From: Elusimicrobiota bacterium
GTDB lineage: Bacteria > Elusimicrobiota > Elusimicrobia > JACQPE01
DNA length: 64,000 bases
Assembly (NCBI GenBank): GCA_016180815.1
Contig: JACPAN010000011.1
Location: forward strand, 1 to 64,000
Reading direction: 5' to 3'
Below are positions 7,813 through 17,128 of this stretch, piece after piece. The position numbers and the translations under genes were made by a program. Within the stretch, counting starts at the first letter, position 1; each line of letters opens with the position of its first letter. The notes below the pieces were generated by a model, which was not told the origin of the DNA, ran no database searches, and saw only the letters and a program-made list of their open reading frames with translations.

Positions 7813-8379
7813 ATGGCCTTGTCTGATATTCTGGCCAAAGTCAAACAGCGGTTCCCCTCAGTTGCCTTAATCGAACCATCGCCCGTTTACGATATCGCTT
7901 CGCTTAAGGTTGCGCCGGGCGATTATTTATCCCTGATGCGTTTCCTGAAAGAGGATATGGATTTCGAATACCTGGATTTTTTGACGGCCGTTGACTGGAA
8001 GGGCGCGGTGGATGTCAGGGGTTATATCACGGACCCCAACCCCAATCCGTTTTTGCCCGAGGGAGCCACTCCCGAGATTGCGGTGGAAACAAACCCCAAA
8101 TTTCCCTATCGCGACGTCATTGAACTGGTCGTCATCCTCAGCAACTGGAAAATCCCGGCCAAGCTTTGCGTGCGCGCGGAACTGTCCCGGTCGGAGCCAA
8201 AAATTTCTTCGCTCTCCGGCTTTTGGAAGGGCGCCGATTGGCAGGAGAGGGAAACGTTCGATTTGCTGGGCGTTCATTTCGAAGGCCATCACAATTTGAC
8301 CAAGATTTTAACGCCTGATTTCACTCAAGGGCATCCCTTGAGAAAAGATTACGTCCACGTGAAGGACAAATATGACTAG
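7813..8379 (+). CDS. nuoC: NADH-quinone oxidoreductase subunit C
   Basis: The 188-residue peripheral-arm subunit is recognised by the C-terminal signature of the 30-kDa family: FWKGADWQERETFDLLGVHFEGH, then LTKILTPDFTQGHPLRKDY. NuoC is separate from NuoD here, whereas in E. coli the two are fused. An N-terminal loop, residues about 75-92 (ITDPNPNPFLPEGATPEI), is longer than in many homologues. The stop overlaps the nuoD start by eight bases. Confidence 0.95.
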   Translation: MALSDILAKVKQRFPSVALIEPSPVYDIASLKVAPGDYLSLMRFLKEDMDFEYLDFLTAVDWKGAVDVRGYITDPNPNPFLPEGATPEIAVETNPKFPYRDVIELVVILSNWKIPAKLCVRAELSRSEPKISSLSGFWKGADWQERETFDLLGVHFEGHHNLTKILTPDFTQGHPLRKDYVHVKDKYD

Positions 8380-9505
8380 TTCGGCCGCGACGCTCGCTCC
8401 CTCCGCGCTAAAAACCGACCAGATGTTCATCAATCTGGGGCCGCAGCACCCTAGCACGCACGGCGTTTTGCGTTTGGGCCTGACCCTGGACGGGGAAATC
8501 ATCGTCAAAGCCGAGCCGGATGTCGGCTATCTGCACCGGGGCACGGAAAAGCTTTCGGAGGTGCGCGGTTATCATCATTGCGTCGTGATGACGGACCGGT
8601 GGGATTATGTGTCCGCCATGCCCAATAATTTGGTTTTTTGTTTGGCCGTGGAGAAGCTGCTGAAAATCGAAATTCCGGCGCGTGCCCAATACTTGAGGGT
8701 CTTGATGTGCGAGATGAACCGCATCGCTTCCCACCTGCTGTTTTTGGGCACTTACGGCATCGATATCGGCGCCTTCACCCCGTTTTTGCACGCCTTCAGG
8801 GAGCGCGAGATGGTCTTGGACCTTTTTGAAATGGTTTCCGGGGCCCGGATGACGTACAACTACATCAGGATCGGCGGCGTGATGATGGACTTGCCGCAGG
8901 GCTGGACGGACAAATGCGCGGAGTTCCTTAAATATTTCAAAGGAAAATTGAAGGAATACGATGATTTGCTGACCTTCAATCCGATTTTTATGGACCGCAC
9001 GAAAACCGTGGGCCTGATTTCCAAAGAGCAGGCCGTCAACTGGGCTTTGTCCGGTCCCAATTTAAGGGGCAGCGGCGTGGCCTATGACGCGCGCAAAATG
9101 TTTCCTTACTGCGTGTACGACAAAATGGATTTTCAGATTTGCGTCGGTGAAACCGGTTCCTGCTGGGACCGCTATTTCGTGCGCATACGGGAAATGGCCG
9201 AATCCGTGAAAATCTCGGAGCAATGTTTAAGGGAGATGCCCGCCGGCGATGTCATGGCCAAGGGCGTCGCCAAAATTCCCAAACCCATGCCCGGTGAAGC
9301 CTACGCCCATGTCGAGGGTTCGCGCGGCGATCTAGGCATTTATTTGGTGTCTGACGGCGGGGCGTCGCCTTTTCGTATGCATGTGCGCGCGCCGTCCTTT
9401 ATTAATTTGGCTATTTTGCAGGAGGCCTTGGTCGGGCTCAAGGTTTCGGATATGATCGCTGTTTTGGGTTCGACGGATATTGTTTTAGGCGAGGTGGACC
9501 GTTAA
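8372..9505 (+). CDS. nuoD: NADH-quinone oxidoreductase subunit D
   Basis: NuoD is the 49-kDa subunit that forms most of the quinone cavity. The 377-residue product has NLGPQHPSTHGVLRL at the N-terminus, with the histidine-bearing loop near the quinone head group. It also has YLHRGTEKL and the C-terminal VLGSTDIVLGEVDR. The arginine in LHRGTEK (R56) corresponds to the residue dimethylated by NDUFAF7 in mitochondria, which matters because a NDUFAF7 homologue lies at the head of this operon. Its last bases overlap the nuoH start. Confidence 0.97.
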   Translation: MTSSAATLAPSALKTDQMFINLGPQHPSTHGVLRLGLTLDGEIIVKAEPDVGYLHRGTEKLSEVRGYHHCVVMTDRWDYVSAMPNNLVFCLAVEKLLKIEIPARAQYLRVLMCEMNRIASHLLFLGTYGIDIGAFTPFLHAFREREMVLDLFEMVSGARMTYNYIRIGGVMMDLPQGWTDKCAEFLKYFKGKLKEYDDLLTFNPIFMDRTKTVGLISKEQAVNWALSGPNLRGSGVAYDARKMFPYCVYDKMDFQICVGETGSCWDRYFVRIREMAESVKISEQCLREMPAGDVMAKGVAKIPKPMPGEAYAHVEGSRGDLGIYLVSDGGASPFRMHVRAPSFINLAILQEALVGLKVSDMIAVLGSTDIVLGEVDR

Positions 9506-10845
9506 TGGCTGAAGCAGCGGCGCCCGTGCCCGCCCCGGCTCCGGCTCCAAAGCCGCCGGTCCCCAACGTCACGGCGCCTGAAAAAGCGGTTCCGGAATCC
9601 GTCCGACAGTTTTACCGCAAACATTCTCACGATTCTCTGCTTCATGACAACCGGCTTTGGCCCACGGATGTTTGGGCGAACCCTTGGGCGTCGCAGAGTT
9701 TTCGCAGGGGAGCCTTTGTTTTAACCGTTTTGGTTTTGGGTCTGCTGGGCATCAGCGTGGCCTTGAAAGAAATCGGCGTGCCGATGGCGGCCCTTCATGA
9801 GAATTTTCATCGTTTGGCTGAAACCAAGTTGCCCATGGTTCCGGCTTGGACCGCGGAGGGCGTTTGGATTTTGGCCAAGGCCCTGGTCGTCCTTCACATT
9901 ATTCTTTTCAACGGGCTTTTTTTGGTGTGGTGGGAACGTAAAATCTCGGCGCATATTCAATCGCGCCTGGGCCCGATTTTCGTGGGCGGCTGGCACGGCT
10001 GGCTTCAGACAGCCGCCGACGGCCTCAAGCTGCTGTTGAAGGAAGACGCGGCGCCTACGGAGAGGGACTCTTTTATTCATACCTTGGCCCCGGCCTTGGT
10101 TTTTGTCCCTGTTTTATTGTGCTTCGCGCCGGTGCCTTTCGGCCGTGACCTGGAGGCCGCTGATATTAATGTCGGCGTCATGTATGTTTTCGCCTGCGCC
10201 GGCGTATCGGTTCTAGGCGTTGTGCTGGCCGGTTGGGCCAGCGCCAATAAATATTCGATTTTGGGCGGTTTGCGTTCCGCGGCCCAATTCGTTTCTTATG
10301 AATTGCCGAGGGCTTTCAGCATCGTGCCCCTGGTCGCGATCGCCGGGAGTTTGTCCTTGACCGATATCGTGACCGCCCAGGAGGGTTATTGGCTGGGGAT
10401 TCTTCCTAAATGGTTCATTTTTTATCCCGTGGTCGGCCAGGTGTCGTTCATTATTTTTTTGATCGCAAGCGTGGCTGAAACCAATCGCGTGCCCTTCGAC
10501 ATCGCCGAAGCGGAATCCGAACTGGTGGCCGGCTTCCATACCGAATATTCGGGCATGAAATTTTCCCTGTTTTTCTTGACTGAATACGCCTACGTTTTTT
10601 TGGCCAGCGCCCTCATGGCCACGTTTTTTTTGGGCGGCGGCGCGCCGTTGTTTCCGTTCCTTGATTTCATCCCCTCATGGGCCTGGTTTGTGGGAAAAAC
10701 GTTGTTTTTTGTGTTTTGCTTTCTATGGTTTCGCTGGACATTCCCCCGCTTTCGCATCGACCGGTTGATGGATTTCAATTGGAAATTCCTTCTGCCCTGG
10801 AGTTTCGCTAATTTGCTTTTTGTCGTGCCGTACCTTTACCTCTGA
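9505..10845 (+). CDS. nuoH: NADH-quinone oxidoreductase subunit H with a long N-terminal extension
   Basis: NuoH is the membrane subunit that closes the quinone tunnel. The conserved core is clear: VWWERKISAHIQSRLGP, the DGLKLLLKED loop, and ETNRVPFDIAEAESELVAGFHTEYSG. The protein has 446 residues, about 100 more than usual. The surplus is at the N-terminus: an alanine/proline-rich stretch (residues 5-30), a charged segment and one additional predicted membrane helix at about 73-92 before the normal first helix. Translation must begin near 9505 because the ATG overlaps the nuoD stop and no better internal start is evident. nuoE, nuoF and nuoG, which often lie before nuoH, are absent. Confidence 0.95.
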   Translation: MAEAAAPVPAPAPAPKPPVPNVTAPEKAVPESVRQFYRKHSHDSLLHDNRLWPTDVWANPWASQSFRRGAFVLTVLVLGLLGISVALKEIGVPMAALHENFHRLAETKLPMVPAWTAEGVWILAKALVVLHIILFNGLFLVWWERKISAHIQSRLGPIFVGGWHGWLQTAADGLKLLLKEDAAPTERDSFIHTLAPALVFVPVLLCFAPVPFGRDLEAADINVGVMYVFACAGVSVLGVVLAGWASANKYSILGGLRSAAQFVSYELPRAFSIVPLVAIAGSLSLTDIVTAQEGYWLGILPKWFIFYPVVGQVSFIIFLIASVAETNRVPFDIAEAESELVAGFHTEYSGMKFSLFFLTEYAYVFLASALMATFFLGGGAPLFPFLDFIPSWAWFVGKTLFFVFCFLWFRWTFPRFRIDRLMDFNWKFLLPWSFANLLFVVPYLYL

Positions 10846-11360
10846 TGACAAACGGATATTTTCAAACCATTTATCAAGGATTCGCGGGAACCATCAAGGG
10901 CTTGATCGTTACGTTCAAGCATATGATCAAACCCTCAATCACGGTCAATTACCCGTTAGCTAAATTGAAGCCCTATGAGCGTTTTCGCGGCGCGCTGTTG
11001 TTCGACGCGGTCACCTGCATCGGCTGCAATTTGTGCGTCAAAGCCTGCCCTTCGAAATGCATCGGGCTTGAAAATCAAAAGTCGCCGGAAGGCAAAACCT
11101 TGAAGGGCGTCAATTGGTATTACATCGATTTCGGCAAATGCAATTTTTGCCGTTTATGCGAGGAGTCATGCCCCACGAAGCCCAAATCCGTTTGGCATTC
11201 ATTGGACTATGAAACCGTTTTTTTCAGCCGCCAGGAAATGACGCGCTGTTGGAAGCCCGGCGATCCCTGGATCGGGACGTACTGGGAGCCCGGAGAAAAG
11301 ACCTATAAACTGCCCGCGGGCGGACAGATTCCGATCGAGGAAATACCCTCCAGGAGATGA
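10845..11360 (+). CDS. nuoI: NADH-quinone oxidoreductase subunit I (2x[4Fe-4S])
   Basis: The 171-residue product carries the two tetranuclear clusters N6a and N6b. Its two motifs are CIGCNLCVKACP (C58, C61, C64, C68) and CNFCRLCEESCP (C99, C102, C105, C109). In complexes without NuoEFG this subunit is the likely entry point for electrons from ferredoxin. The sequence between the two cluster motifs is slightly longer than in E. coli. The start overlaps the nuoH stop codon. Confidence 0.96.
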   Translation: MTNGYFQTIYQGFAGTIKGLIVTFKHMIKPSITVNYPLAKLKPYERFRGALLFDAVTCIGCNLCVKACPSKCIGLENQKSPEGKTLKGVNWYYIDFGKCNFCRLCEESCPTKPKSVWHSLDYETVFFSRQEMTRCWKPGDPWIGTYWEPGEKTYKLPAGGQIPIEEIPSRR

Positions 11361-11962
11361 TGAATTTGATGCTTGAGCAGGCGATTTTCACGGCGCTGGC
11401 GGCCATGACCGTGATTTGCGCGCTGGGCGTGGTGTTGGTCAGGAATGTGGTTCATGGCACGCTGTTGCTGGGCCTGTGCCTGACCATGGTGGGCGGGCTT
11501 TATGCGCTTTTGGGCGCGGATTTTATTTTTGCGGCCCAGATTTTAATTTACGTCGGCGCCATCGCTATTTTATTTCTGTTCGTCGTTCTCTTGTCCGGTC
11601 GCAAGGCCGAGATTACGGACCGGCCGTTTAACCGCACGGCCGCCGCCGGAGCATTGAGCGGCGCCATCGCCCTCATGATTTTAGCCGGCGTCATCGTTCA
11701 GTCGCGAGAGGCTTTGCGCGCGTTCGCGGGAGAATCGACATTCGTCCCGACGACGCCGGCCATCGGCGAAACCCTCCTGGGGCCATACGCGCCGGGCATG
11801 GAAATTTTGGGCTTGGTTCTATTGATCGCTTTAGTCGGGGCCGTGCTGTTGTCCAAAGGCCTGGAAGAGCCGCCGCATAACGGCTTTAAGAAGGCTCAAA
11901 GCCACGTCCGTCCTTCGGACGGCCGTTCATTGCGTCCGAAGCGCGAGGAGGCGGCGGTTTAA
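11357..11962 (+). CDS. nuoJ: NADH-quinone oxidoreductase subunit J
   Basis: The 201-residue membrane subunit has five hydrophobic helices. Its family landmarks are RNVVHGTLLLGLCLTMVGGLYALLGADFIFAAQILIYVGAIAILFLFVVLL, seen as successive short stretches, including the ADFIFAAQ and YVGAIAILFLF motifs around the pi-bulge helix. The C-terminal tail is basic and hydrophilic. The start overlaps the nuoI stop, and the stop overlaps nuoK. Confidence 0.93.
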   Translation: MMNLMLEQAIFTALAAMTVICALGVVLVRNVVHGTLLLGLCLTMVGGLYALLGADFIFAAQILIYVGAIAILFLFVVLLSGRKAEITDRPFNRTAAAGALSGAIALMILAGVIVQSREALRAFAGESTFVPTTPAIGETLLGPYAPGMEILGLVLLIALVGAVLLSKGLEEPPHNGFKKAQSHVRPSDGRSLRPKREEAAV

Positions 11963-12267
11963 TGGAACTTTCCGCTTATCTTCTTGTGTCCGCGCTGTTG
12001 TTCGCCATCGGCGTTTTCGGCGCCGTGGCCAGGAGAAACATCATCAGCGTGCTGATGGCCGTCGAACTGATGTTCAACGCCGCCAATTTGAACTTGGTCG
12101 CGGCCAACCGTCTGCTTTATCCGGGCGCGACCGTGGGCCAGGTCATGGCGATTTTCTCCATCACCATCGCCGCGGCCGAGGCTGTGGTGGGTTTGGCGTT
12201 GGTTTTGGCCATTTACAGAAAATTCGACAATGTGTTCGTCGAGAAATTTGACCTATTGAAAGGATAG
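11962..12267 (+). CDS. nuoK: NADH-quinone oxidoreductase subunit K
   Basis: The 101-residue subunit has three membrane helices. The two conserved glutamates of the proton path are in LMAVELMFNAANLN (second helix) and in AAAEAVVGLAL (third helix). The length is normal. The start codon overlaps the nuoJ stop, and nuoL follows two bases after its stop. Confidence 0.95.
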   Translation: MELSAYLLVSALLFAIGVFGAVARRNIISVLMAVELMFNAANLNLVAANRLLYPGATVGQVMAIFSITIAAAEAVVGLALVLAIYRKFDNVFVEKFDLLKG

Positions 12268-12269
12268 CG

Positions 12270-14207
12270 ATGTTGATTGAATATTCGCCGCTGATTTTCT
12301 TCCTGCCGCTGTTGGCTTTTCCGGTGATCCTGGCTTTGGGCCGATGGCTGCCGGCGAAAGGCGCTTCGCTGGGCATCGCGGTGATGAGCGCGTGTTTCGC
12401 CTTGAGCGCGGCTCTCTTCGGCGGCGCGTTGTCGGGATCGATCACTTTGCCTTATCGCCAAAGCGTGACCTGGTTTAATTTCGGCATGTATGACGTGACC
12501 ATGGGCGTGATGGTCGACGGCCTGACGATCGTTATGCTGGCCGTGGTGACGCTGGTGTCTTTGCTGGTTCAGATTTATTCCTGGAGTTATATGCACGGCG
12601 ACCCGCGCATTAAGCGTTTTTACGCGTTTTTATCTTTGTTTACGGCTTCGATGCTGGGTCTGGTCTTGGCCGACAACTTGGTCGTGCTTTTTGCCTGTTG
12701 GGAACTGGTCGGCCTATGCTCCTATTTTTTGATCGGTTTTTGGTTCGAGAAGCCGGAGGCCGCCGATGCGGGCCAGAAAGCGTTTTTAACCACCAAGCTC
12801 GGCGATTTGGGTTTGGCCTTAGGCCTGTTTTTAATTTTTGCCACAGTGCGCACATTCTCCATCCCCAGCCTGGCGGAGATGGCTCAATCCGGATTTTTTC
12901 CCAAGGACATGGCGCTCTGGGCCTCCCTTCTTCTTTTCTGCGGCGCCATCGGCAAATCAGCGCAAGTGCCGCTGTTTATTTGGCTGCCGGACGCCATGGA
13001 AGGCCCGACCCCGGTGTCCGCCCTGATCCATGCCGCCACCATGGTGGCGGCCGGCGTGTTTTTGGTCGCGCGCATGTTTTTCCTTTTTGAAATCAATCCC
13101 ATGGCCCTGCAAGTCGTTGGTTTGTTCGGCGCAATCACCGCGTTTTTGGCCGCATTAATGGGCCTTGTGCCGGAAGACATCAAGCGTGTCTTGGCCTATT
13201 CCACGGTTTCTCAATTGGGCTACATGATGGCCGGTTTGGCCGTGGGCGGGCCTCAGGTGGGCATGTTTCATTTCACCACTCATGCCATGTTCAAGGCTTT
13301 GCTCTTTTTAGGCGCCGGCTCGGTCATCCATGCCATGCATACCAACGATATTTGGAAAATGGGCGGGCTCTCGGCGAAAATGCCTTTGACGTTTATCACG
13401 TTTGCCGTCGCCGTTTTGGCTTTGGCGGGTATTTTCCCCTTAGCCGGTTTCTATTCCAAGGACGAAATTATTCACGCGGCCGTGGCTTCGGGCAATTGGC
13501 CGGTGGCCGGACTTTTGTTCGTGACCGCGGGTTTGACCGCCTACTACATGACCCGCGTCTTGGTCGTGGTGTTTTTGAACCCTCCCCATGACCGCGAACG
13601 CTACGGCCATGCCCATGAGTCTCCGGCCATCATGTCGATCCCGTTGGTGATTCTAGGCGTTCTTTCCGTGGTTACCGGTTTTCTCCTGCACGGCGATCAT
13701 GGGTTCGCGCGTTTGGTTCCTTACAAGCTCGAGAACCATCACGTGCATGTTTCCACCATGACCGTGGCCCTGGCGTCATCGGGTGTCGCCGTGGCGGGCA
13801 TCCTCGGCGCCTGGCTGATTTTCGGCAAGCGTCTGATTGATTACGATCGTTGGCAGAAGCGCCTGTACCCTCTGTGGTATTTTCTTTATCATCGCATGGG
13901 CTTCGACGAGTTCTGGCTTTTTTTGGCCGGACTTGGGCAGCGTTTAGCCAAGGCCTTGGCTTGGCTCGACGACAATATTTTGGACAAGGGTCTAGTGGAC
14001 GGCTGGGGTCTGACCACGACGCTCCTATCGCGTTTGAGCGGCTGGTTTGATGCCGTCGTCGTCGACAATTTGGTTGATTTTTGGGGCTGGCTGACTTCCG
14101 GCTTCGGCGGCCTGGTGCGCCGCACGGTTTCCGGATTCGTGCAGAGCTACCTGCTCTATGTGATTTTAGGCGCGAGCCTGATCTTGGCGATGAGGCTCTA
14201 CTTTTAA
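12270..14207 (+). CDS. nuoL: NADH-quinone oxidoreductase subunit L
   Basis: The 645-residue antiporter-like subunit is of usual length. It has the conserved WELVGLCSYFLIGFW helix (TM5 glutamate), the KSAQVPLFIWLPDAMEGPTPVSALIHAATMV region with its lysine and histidine, and a long C-terminal part with the lateral helix and final membrane anchor. It forms the distal proton-pumping module of the membrane arm. It lies two bases after nuoK and twelve before nuoM. Confidence 0.96.
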   Translation: MLIEYSPLIFFLPLLAFPVILALGRWLPAKGASLGIAVMSACFALSAALFGGALSGSITLPYRQSVTWFNFGMYDVTMGVMVDGLTIVMLAVVTLVSLLVQIYSWSYMHGDPRIKRFYAFLSLFTASMLGLVLADNLVVLFACWELVGLCSYFLIGFWFEKPEAADAGQKAFLTTKLGDLGLALGLFLIFATVRTFSIPSLAEMAQSGFFPKDMALWASLLLFCGAIGKSAQVPLFIWLPDAMEGPTPVSALIHAATMVAAGVFLVARMFFLFEINPMALQVVGLFGAITAFLAALMGLVPEDIKRVLAYSTVSQLGYMMAGLAVGGPQVGMFHFTTHAMFKALLFLGAGSVIHAMHTNDIWKMGGLSAKMPLTFITFAVAVLALAGIFPLAGFYSKDEIIHAAVASGNWPVAGLLFVTAGLTAYYMTRVLVVVFLNPPHDRERYGHAHESPAIMSIPLVILGVLSVVTGFLLHGDHGFARLVPYKLENHHVHVSTMTVALASSGVAVAGILGAWLIFGKRLIDYDRWQKRLYPLWYFLYHRMGFDEFWLFLAGLGQRLAKALAWLDDNILDKGLVDGWGLTTTLLSRLSGWFDAVVVDNLVDFWGWLTSGFGGLVRRTVSGFVQSYLLYVILGASLILAMRLYF

Positions 14208-14219
14208 GGAGGACTGGAT

Positions 14220-15695
14220 ATGCCGCTTCTTTCGATCATCACTTTTTTGCCGCTGCTGGGCGCTTTAATCATTCTTTGCCTTGACAAGAACGACACCAAG
14301 GCCGTTCAGCGCACCGGGTTCGTTGCTTCCGGCTTGGCGCTGTTGGCCAGCATCGTGCTGTTGGTTATGTTCGACTCCAGCCGCCCGGACATTCAATTCG
14401 TGGAAGAGTTCAGCTGGATTCCCGCTTTAAACGTGCATTATTTTCTGGGCGTGGACGGGCTTTCCATGCCCTTGGTGGTGCTGACCACGCTCTTGACCGT
14501 GGTTTCGTTGGTCGCGAGCTTGAGCATCACCAACCGCGTCAAAGAATACTGGTTTTGGTTTTTGGTCCTTGAAACCGGCATGATCGGCGTTTTCGGGGCG
14601 CTGGACTTTTTCTTGTTCTATGTTTTCTGGGAAATCACGCTGGTCCCCATGTATTTCTTAATCGGCATTTGGGGCGGGCCGAAAAAAGAGTACGCGGCCG
14701 TCAAATTTTTCCTGTACACGCTGTTCGGCTCGGTGTTCATGTTGTTGGCCATCATCGCGTTGTACTTCGCCAGCGAGCCGCATACGTTGAGCATCCTGGA
14801 GCTGACCGCGCAGAGGAACCGCTTCATTGAATTGGGTATGACCTTCCAGATGCTGGTGTTCCTGGGCTTTTATCTGGCGTTCGCCATTAAAGTTCCGCTG
14901 TTTCCGTTCCATACCTGGCTGCCGTTGGCTCACGTGGAAGCGCCCACCGCGGTATCCGTGATTCTTGCGGGCGTGTTGCTGAAAATGGGCGGCTACGGTT
15001 TGCTGCGCGTCAATTTGCCCATGTTCCCGGAAGCGACCAAGGCGGCTTTGCCTTTTTTGGTGGCGATCGCGGTCATTAATATCGTTTACGGGGCTCTTTG
15101 CGCCATGGCCCAGAAGGATTTAAAGCGCATGGTGGCTTATTCTTCGATCAATCACATGGGTTACGCCATGCTGGGCATCGTCAGCCTTTCCGCCGCGGGC
15201 TTCAATGGCGCGGTGTTTCAATTCGTCACCCACGGCATCATCACCGGGGCGCTCTTCTTGCTCGTCGGCGTCATCTATGATCGCACGCACACCAGGGACA
15301 TCGACGCCTTCGGCGGTTTGGCCTCGAAACTTCCGGTGTACGCCGGCGTGATGACATTGGCATCCATGGCCTCTTTGGGCCTGCCGGGTTTGGCCGGGTT
15401 TATCGGCGAGTTTTTATGCTTTTTAGGCGCGTTCGGTTCCTGGAAAGTGGCCGCCGCCATTTCGGTGACGGGCATTTTAGTGACTGCGGCTTTTTTCCTG
15501 ACCATGATCAAAAAGGTGTTCCTGGGTCCCTTGAACCAGCAATGGTCCGGTTTGACGGATATGAACACGCGCGAGTTGATTGCGGTGGCGCCGTTGGCTG
15601 TGCTGACTATTTTGTTGGGCGTTTACCCGCGTTTGGGCCTTGATTTGATGAATGAGACCATGACCATGCTGGCGAATTTCGTGAGGGGAAGTTAA
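14220..15695 (+). CDS. nuoM: NADH-quinone oxidoreductase subunit M
   Basis: The 491-residue antiporter-like subunit has about fourteen membrane helices. FYVFWEITLVPMYFLIG holds the key glutamate, and KVPLFPFHTWLPLAHVEAPT is the family's broken-helix signature. AGGACT eight bases before ATG 14220 serves as a ribosome binding site. It forms a proton-pumping module next to NuoL and NuoN. Confidence 0.96.
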   Translation: MPLLSIITFLPLLGALIILCLDKNDTKAVQRTGFVASGLALLASIVLLVMFDSSRPDIQFVEEFSWIPALNVHYFLGVDGLSMPLVVLTTLLTVVSLVASLSITNRVKEYWFWFLVLETGMIGVFGALDFFLFYVFWEITLVPMYFLIGIWGGPKKEYAAVKFFLYTLFGSVFMLLAIIALYFASEPHTLSILELTAQRNRFIELGMTFQMLVFLGFYLAFAIKVPLFPFHTWLPLAHVEAPTAVSVILAGVLLKMGGYGLLRVNLPMFPEATKAALPFLVAIAVINIVYGALCAMAQKDLKRMVAYSSINHMGYAMLGIVSLSAAGFNGAVFQFVTHGIITGALFLLVGVIYDRTHTRDIDAFGGLASKLPVYAGVMTLASMASLGLPGLAGFIGEFLCFLGAFGSWKVAAAISVTGILVTAAFFLTMIKKVFLGPLNQQWSGLTDMNTRELIAVAPLAVLTILLGVYPRLGLDLMNETMTMLANFVRGS

Positions 15696-15700
15696 ACGTA

Positions 15701-17119
15701 ATGAATTTGGCCCAATTTTTCGCTCCGGAAATCAGCGTCGCCCTGGCTGCCTTGGGCTTATTGACGCTGGATTTCATGGCCCCCAACCGCCGGTCCTTAA
15801 TGAACGGCGTGGCGTATGCGGGTTTGTTTTTGGCCGCGCTCTCGGCCCCGTTTGCCTTCAAGAGCCAGCCGGCCTCCGCTTTTTTCGGGCTTGATTCTTT
15901 GACCGCCGGCTTCGGCCTCTTGGTGCTTGTGGGAACGCTGGTCGCGGTGGTGATGAGCCAAGAGGATGAGTCTTTGTCGCGCAATTGGGGTTCGTATCTG
16001 GGCCTTCTGATGTCCGCGTCCTTGGGCTGCCTGATGTTGTTGAAGTCCCGGGACTTTATTTTTGCGTTCGTGGCCGTTGAATTGATTTCTATTTCATCGT
16101 TCATCCTGGTGGCTTTCGAGCGCCGGGAATTGGCCCTCATTGAAGGCGCGCTTAAATATTTTTTGGTCGGGGCCTTTTCTTCGGCCATCGCCCTCTATGG
16201 CATCAGCTTGTACTACACGGCCGCGGGAACCACCGAGTTTTCCGCCCTGGGCGCCTTGTCCGCGAACAAGGGAGCGGGCGTCGGCGTTTTAATGACGGCC
16301 GGATTGCTGCTTGTTTTTGTTTCTTTCGGGTTTAAAGCCTCGTTGGCGCCGTTTCATTTTTGGGTTCCGGACGCCTATCAATCCGCCCCAACGCCGTTTA
16401 CCGCTTATCTTTCCGTGGTTCCCAAAGTCGCGACCTTGGGTTTATTGGCTTTGCTGATGACGAGTGATTTCGGCGGCGGTTCCGTGCTCACGGCCGCGGC
16501 GTTGGGCCCGACCTTGGGGGTGCTCGCCTGCTTGACCATGACCGTGGGCAATGTTTCGGCCATCGCTCAAAACAATATGAAGCGGCTGTTGGCCTATTCC
16601 TCCGTGGCGCAGGCCGGGTATATGCTCATCGGCGTCTTGGCCGCCAGCAAATTGGGCAGCGCCGGGTTGGTGCTTTACGGTTTCGCTTACCTGTTCATGA
16701 ATCTCGGCGCTTTTGCCTGCGTGCAGTGGATTGAGAAAAGCAGGGGGACGGTCGATATTACCGCCTGCGACGGGTTATCGCTGTCGCGTCTGCCTTTTGC
16801 CTTGGCGTTCACCGCTTTTTTGTTATCCTTGGCCGGCATCCCGCCTTTGGTCGGGTTTTTGGCCAAATACGTGGTTTTTGCCAGCGCCCTTGAAGCCCAT
16901 TGGGTTTGGGTGGCGGTCGTCGGTGTTTTAAATTCAGTCATTAGCGTTTATTATTACTTGAGAATCGCTTACAGGATGTTTTTTATCGAGGAGCCCGGCG
17001 GCGCCGAGGCGTTGGACAGCCGTTCGGGTTTGTTGCCCGTGACCATTATTCTTTTGCTCGCCGGCACCGTGCTTCTGGGTCTTTACCCCAAGCCCTTGCT
17101 GGCGTTGGTTAATTTTTGA
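15701..17119 (+). CDS. nuoN: NADH-quinone oxidoreductase subunit N
   Basis: The 472-residue antiporter-like subunit has the glutamate-bearing helix FAFVAVELISISSFILVAF, the GFKASLAPFHFWVPDAYQ signature and NNMKRLLAYSSVAQAGYMLIG. It is the last gene of the complex I operon. nuoE, nuoF and nuoG do not occur anywhere in this window. The epimerase gene follows after nine bases. Confidence 0.95.
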   Translation: MNLAQFFAPEISVALAALGLLTLDFMAPNRRSLMNGVAYAGLFLAALSAPFAFKSQPASAFFGLDSLTAGFGLLVLVGTLVAVVMSQEDESLSRNWGSYLGLLMSASLGCLMLLKSRDFIFAFVAVELISISSFILVAFERRELALIEGALKYFLVGAFSSAIALYGISLYYTAAGTTEFSALGALSANKGAGVGVLMTAGLLLVFVSFGFKASLAPFHFWVPDAYQSAPTPFTAYLSVVPKVATLGLLALLMTSDFGGGSVLTAAALGPTLGVLACLTMTVGNVSAIAQNNMKRLLAYSSVAQAGYMLIGVLAASKLGSAGLVLYGFAYLFMNLGAFACVQWIEKSRGTVDITACDGLSLSRLPFALAFTAFLLSLAGIPPLVGFLAKYVVFASALEAHWVWVAVVGVLNSVISVYYYLRIAYRMFFIEEPGGAEALDSRSGLLPVTIILLLAGTVLLGLYPKPLLALVNF

Positions 17120-17128
17120 GGAACATCA

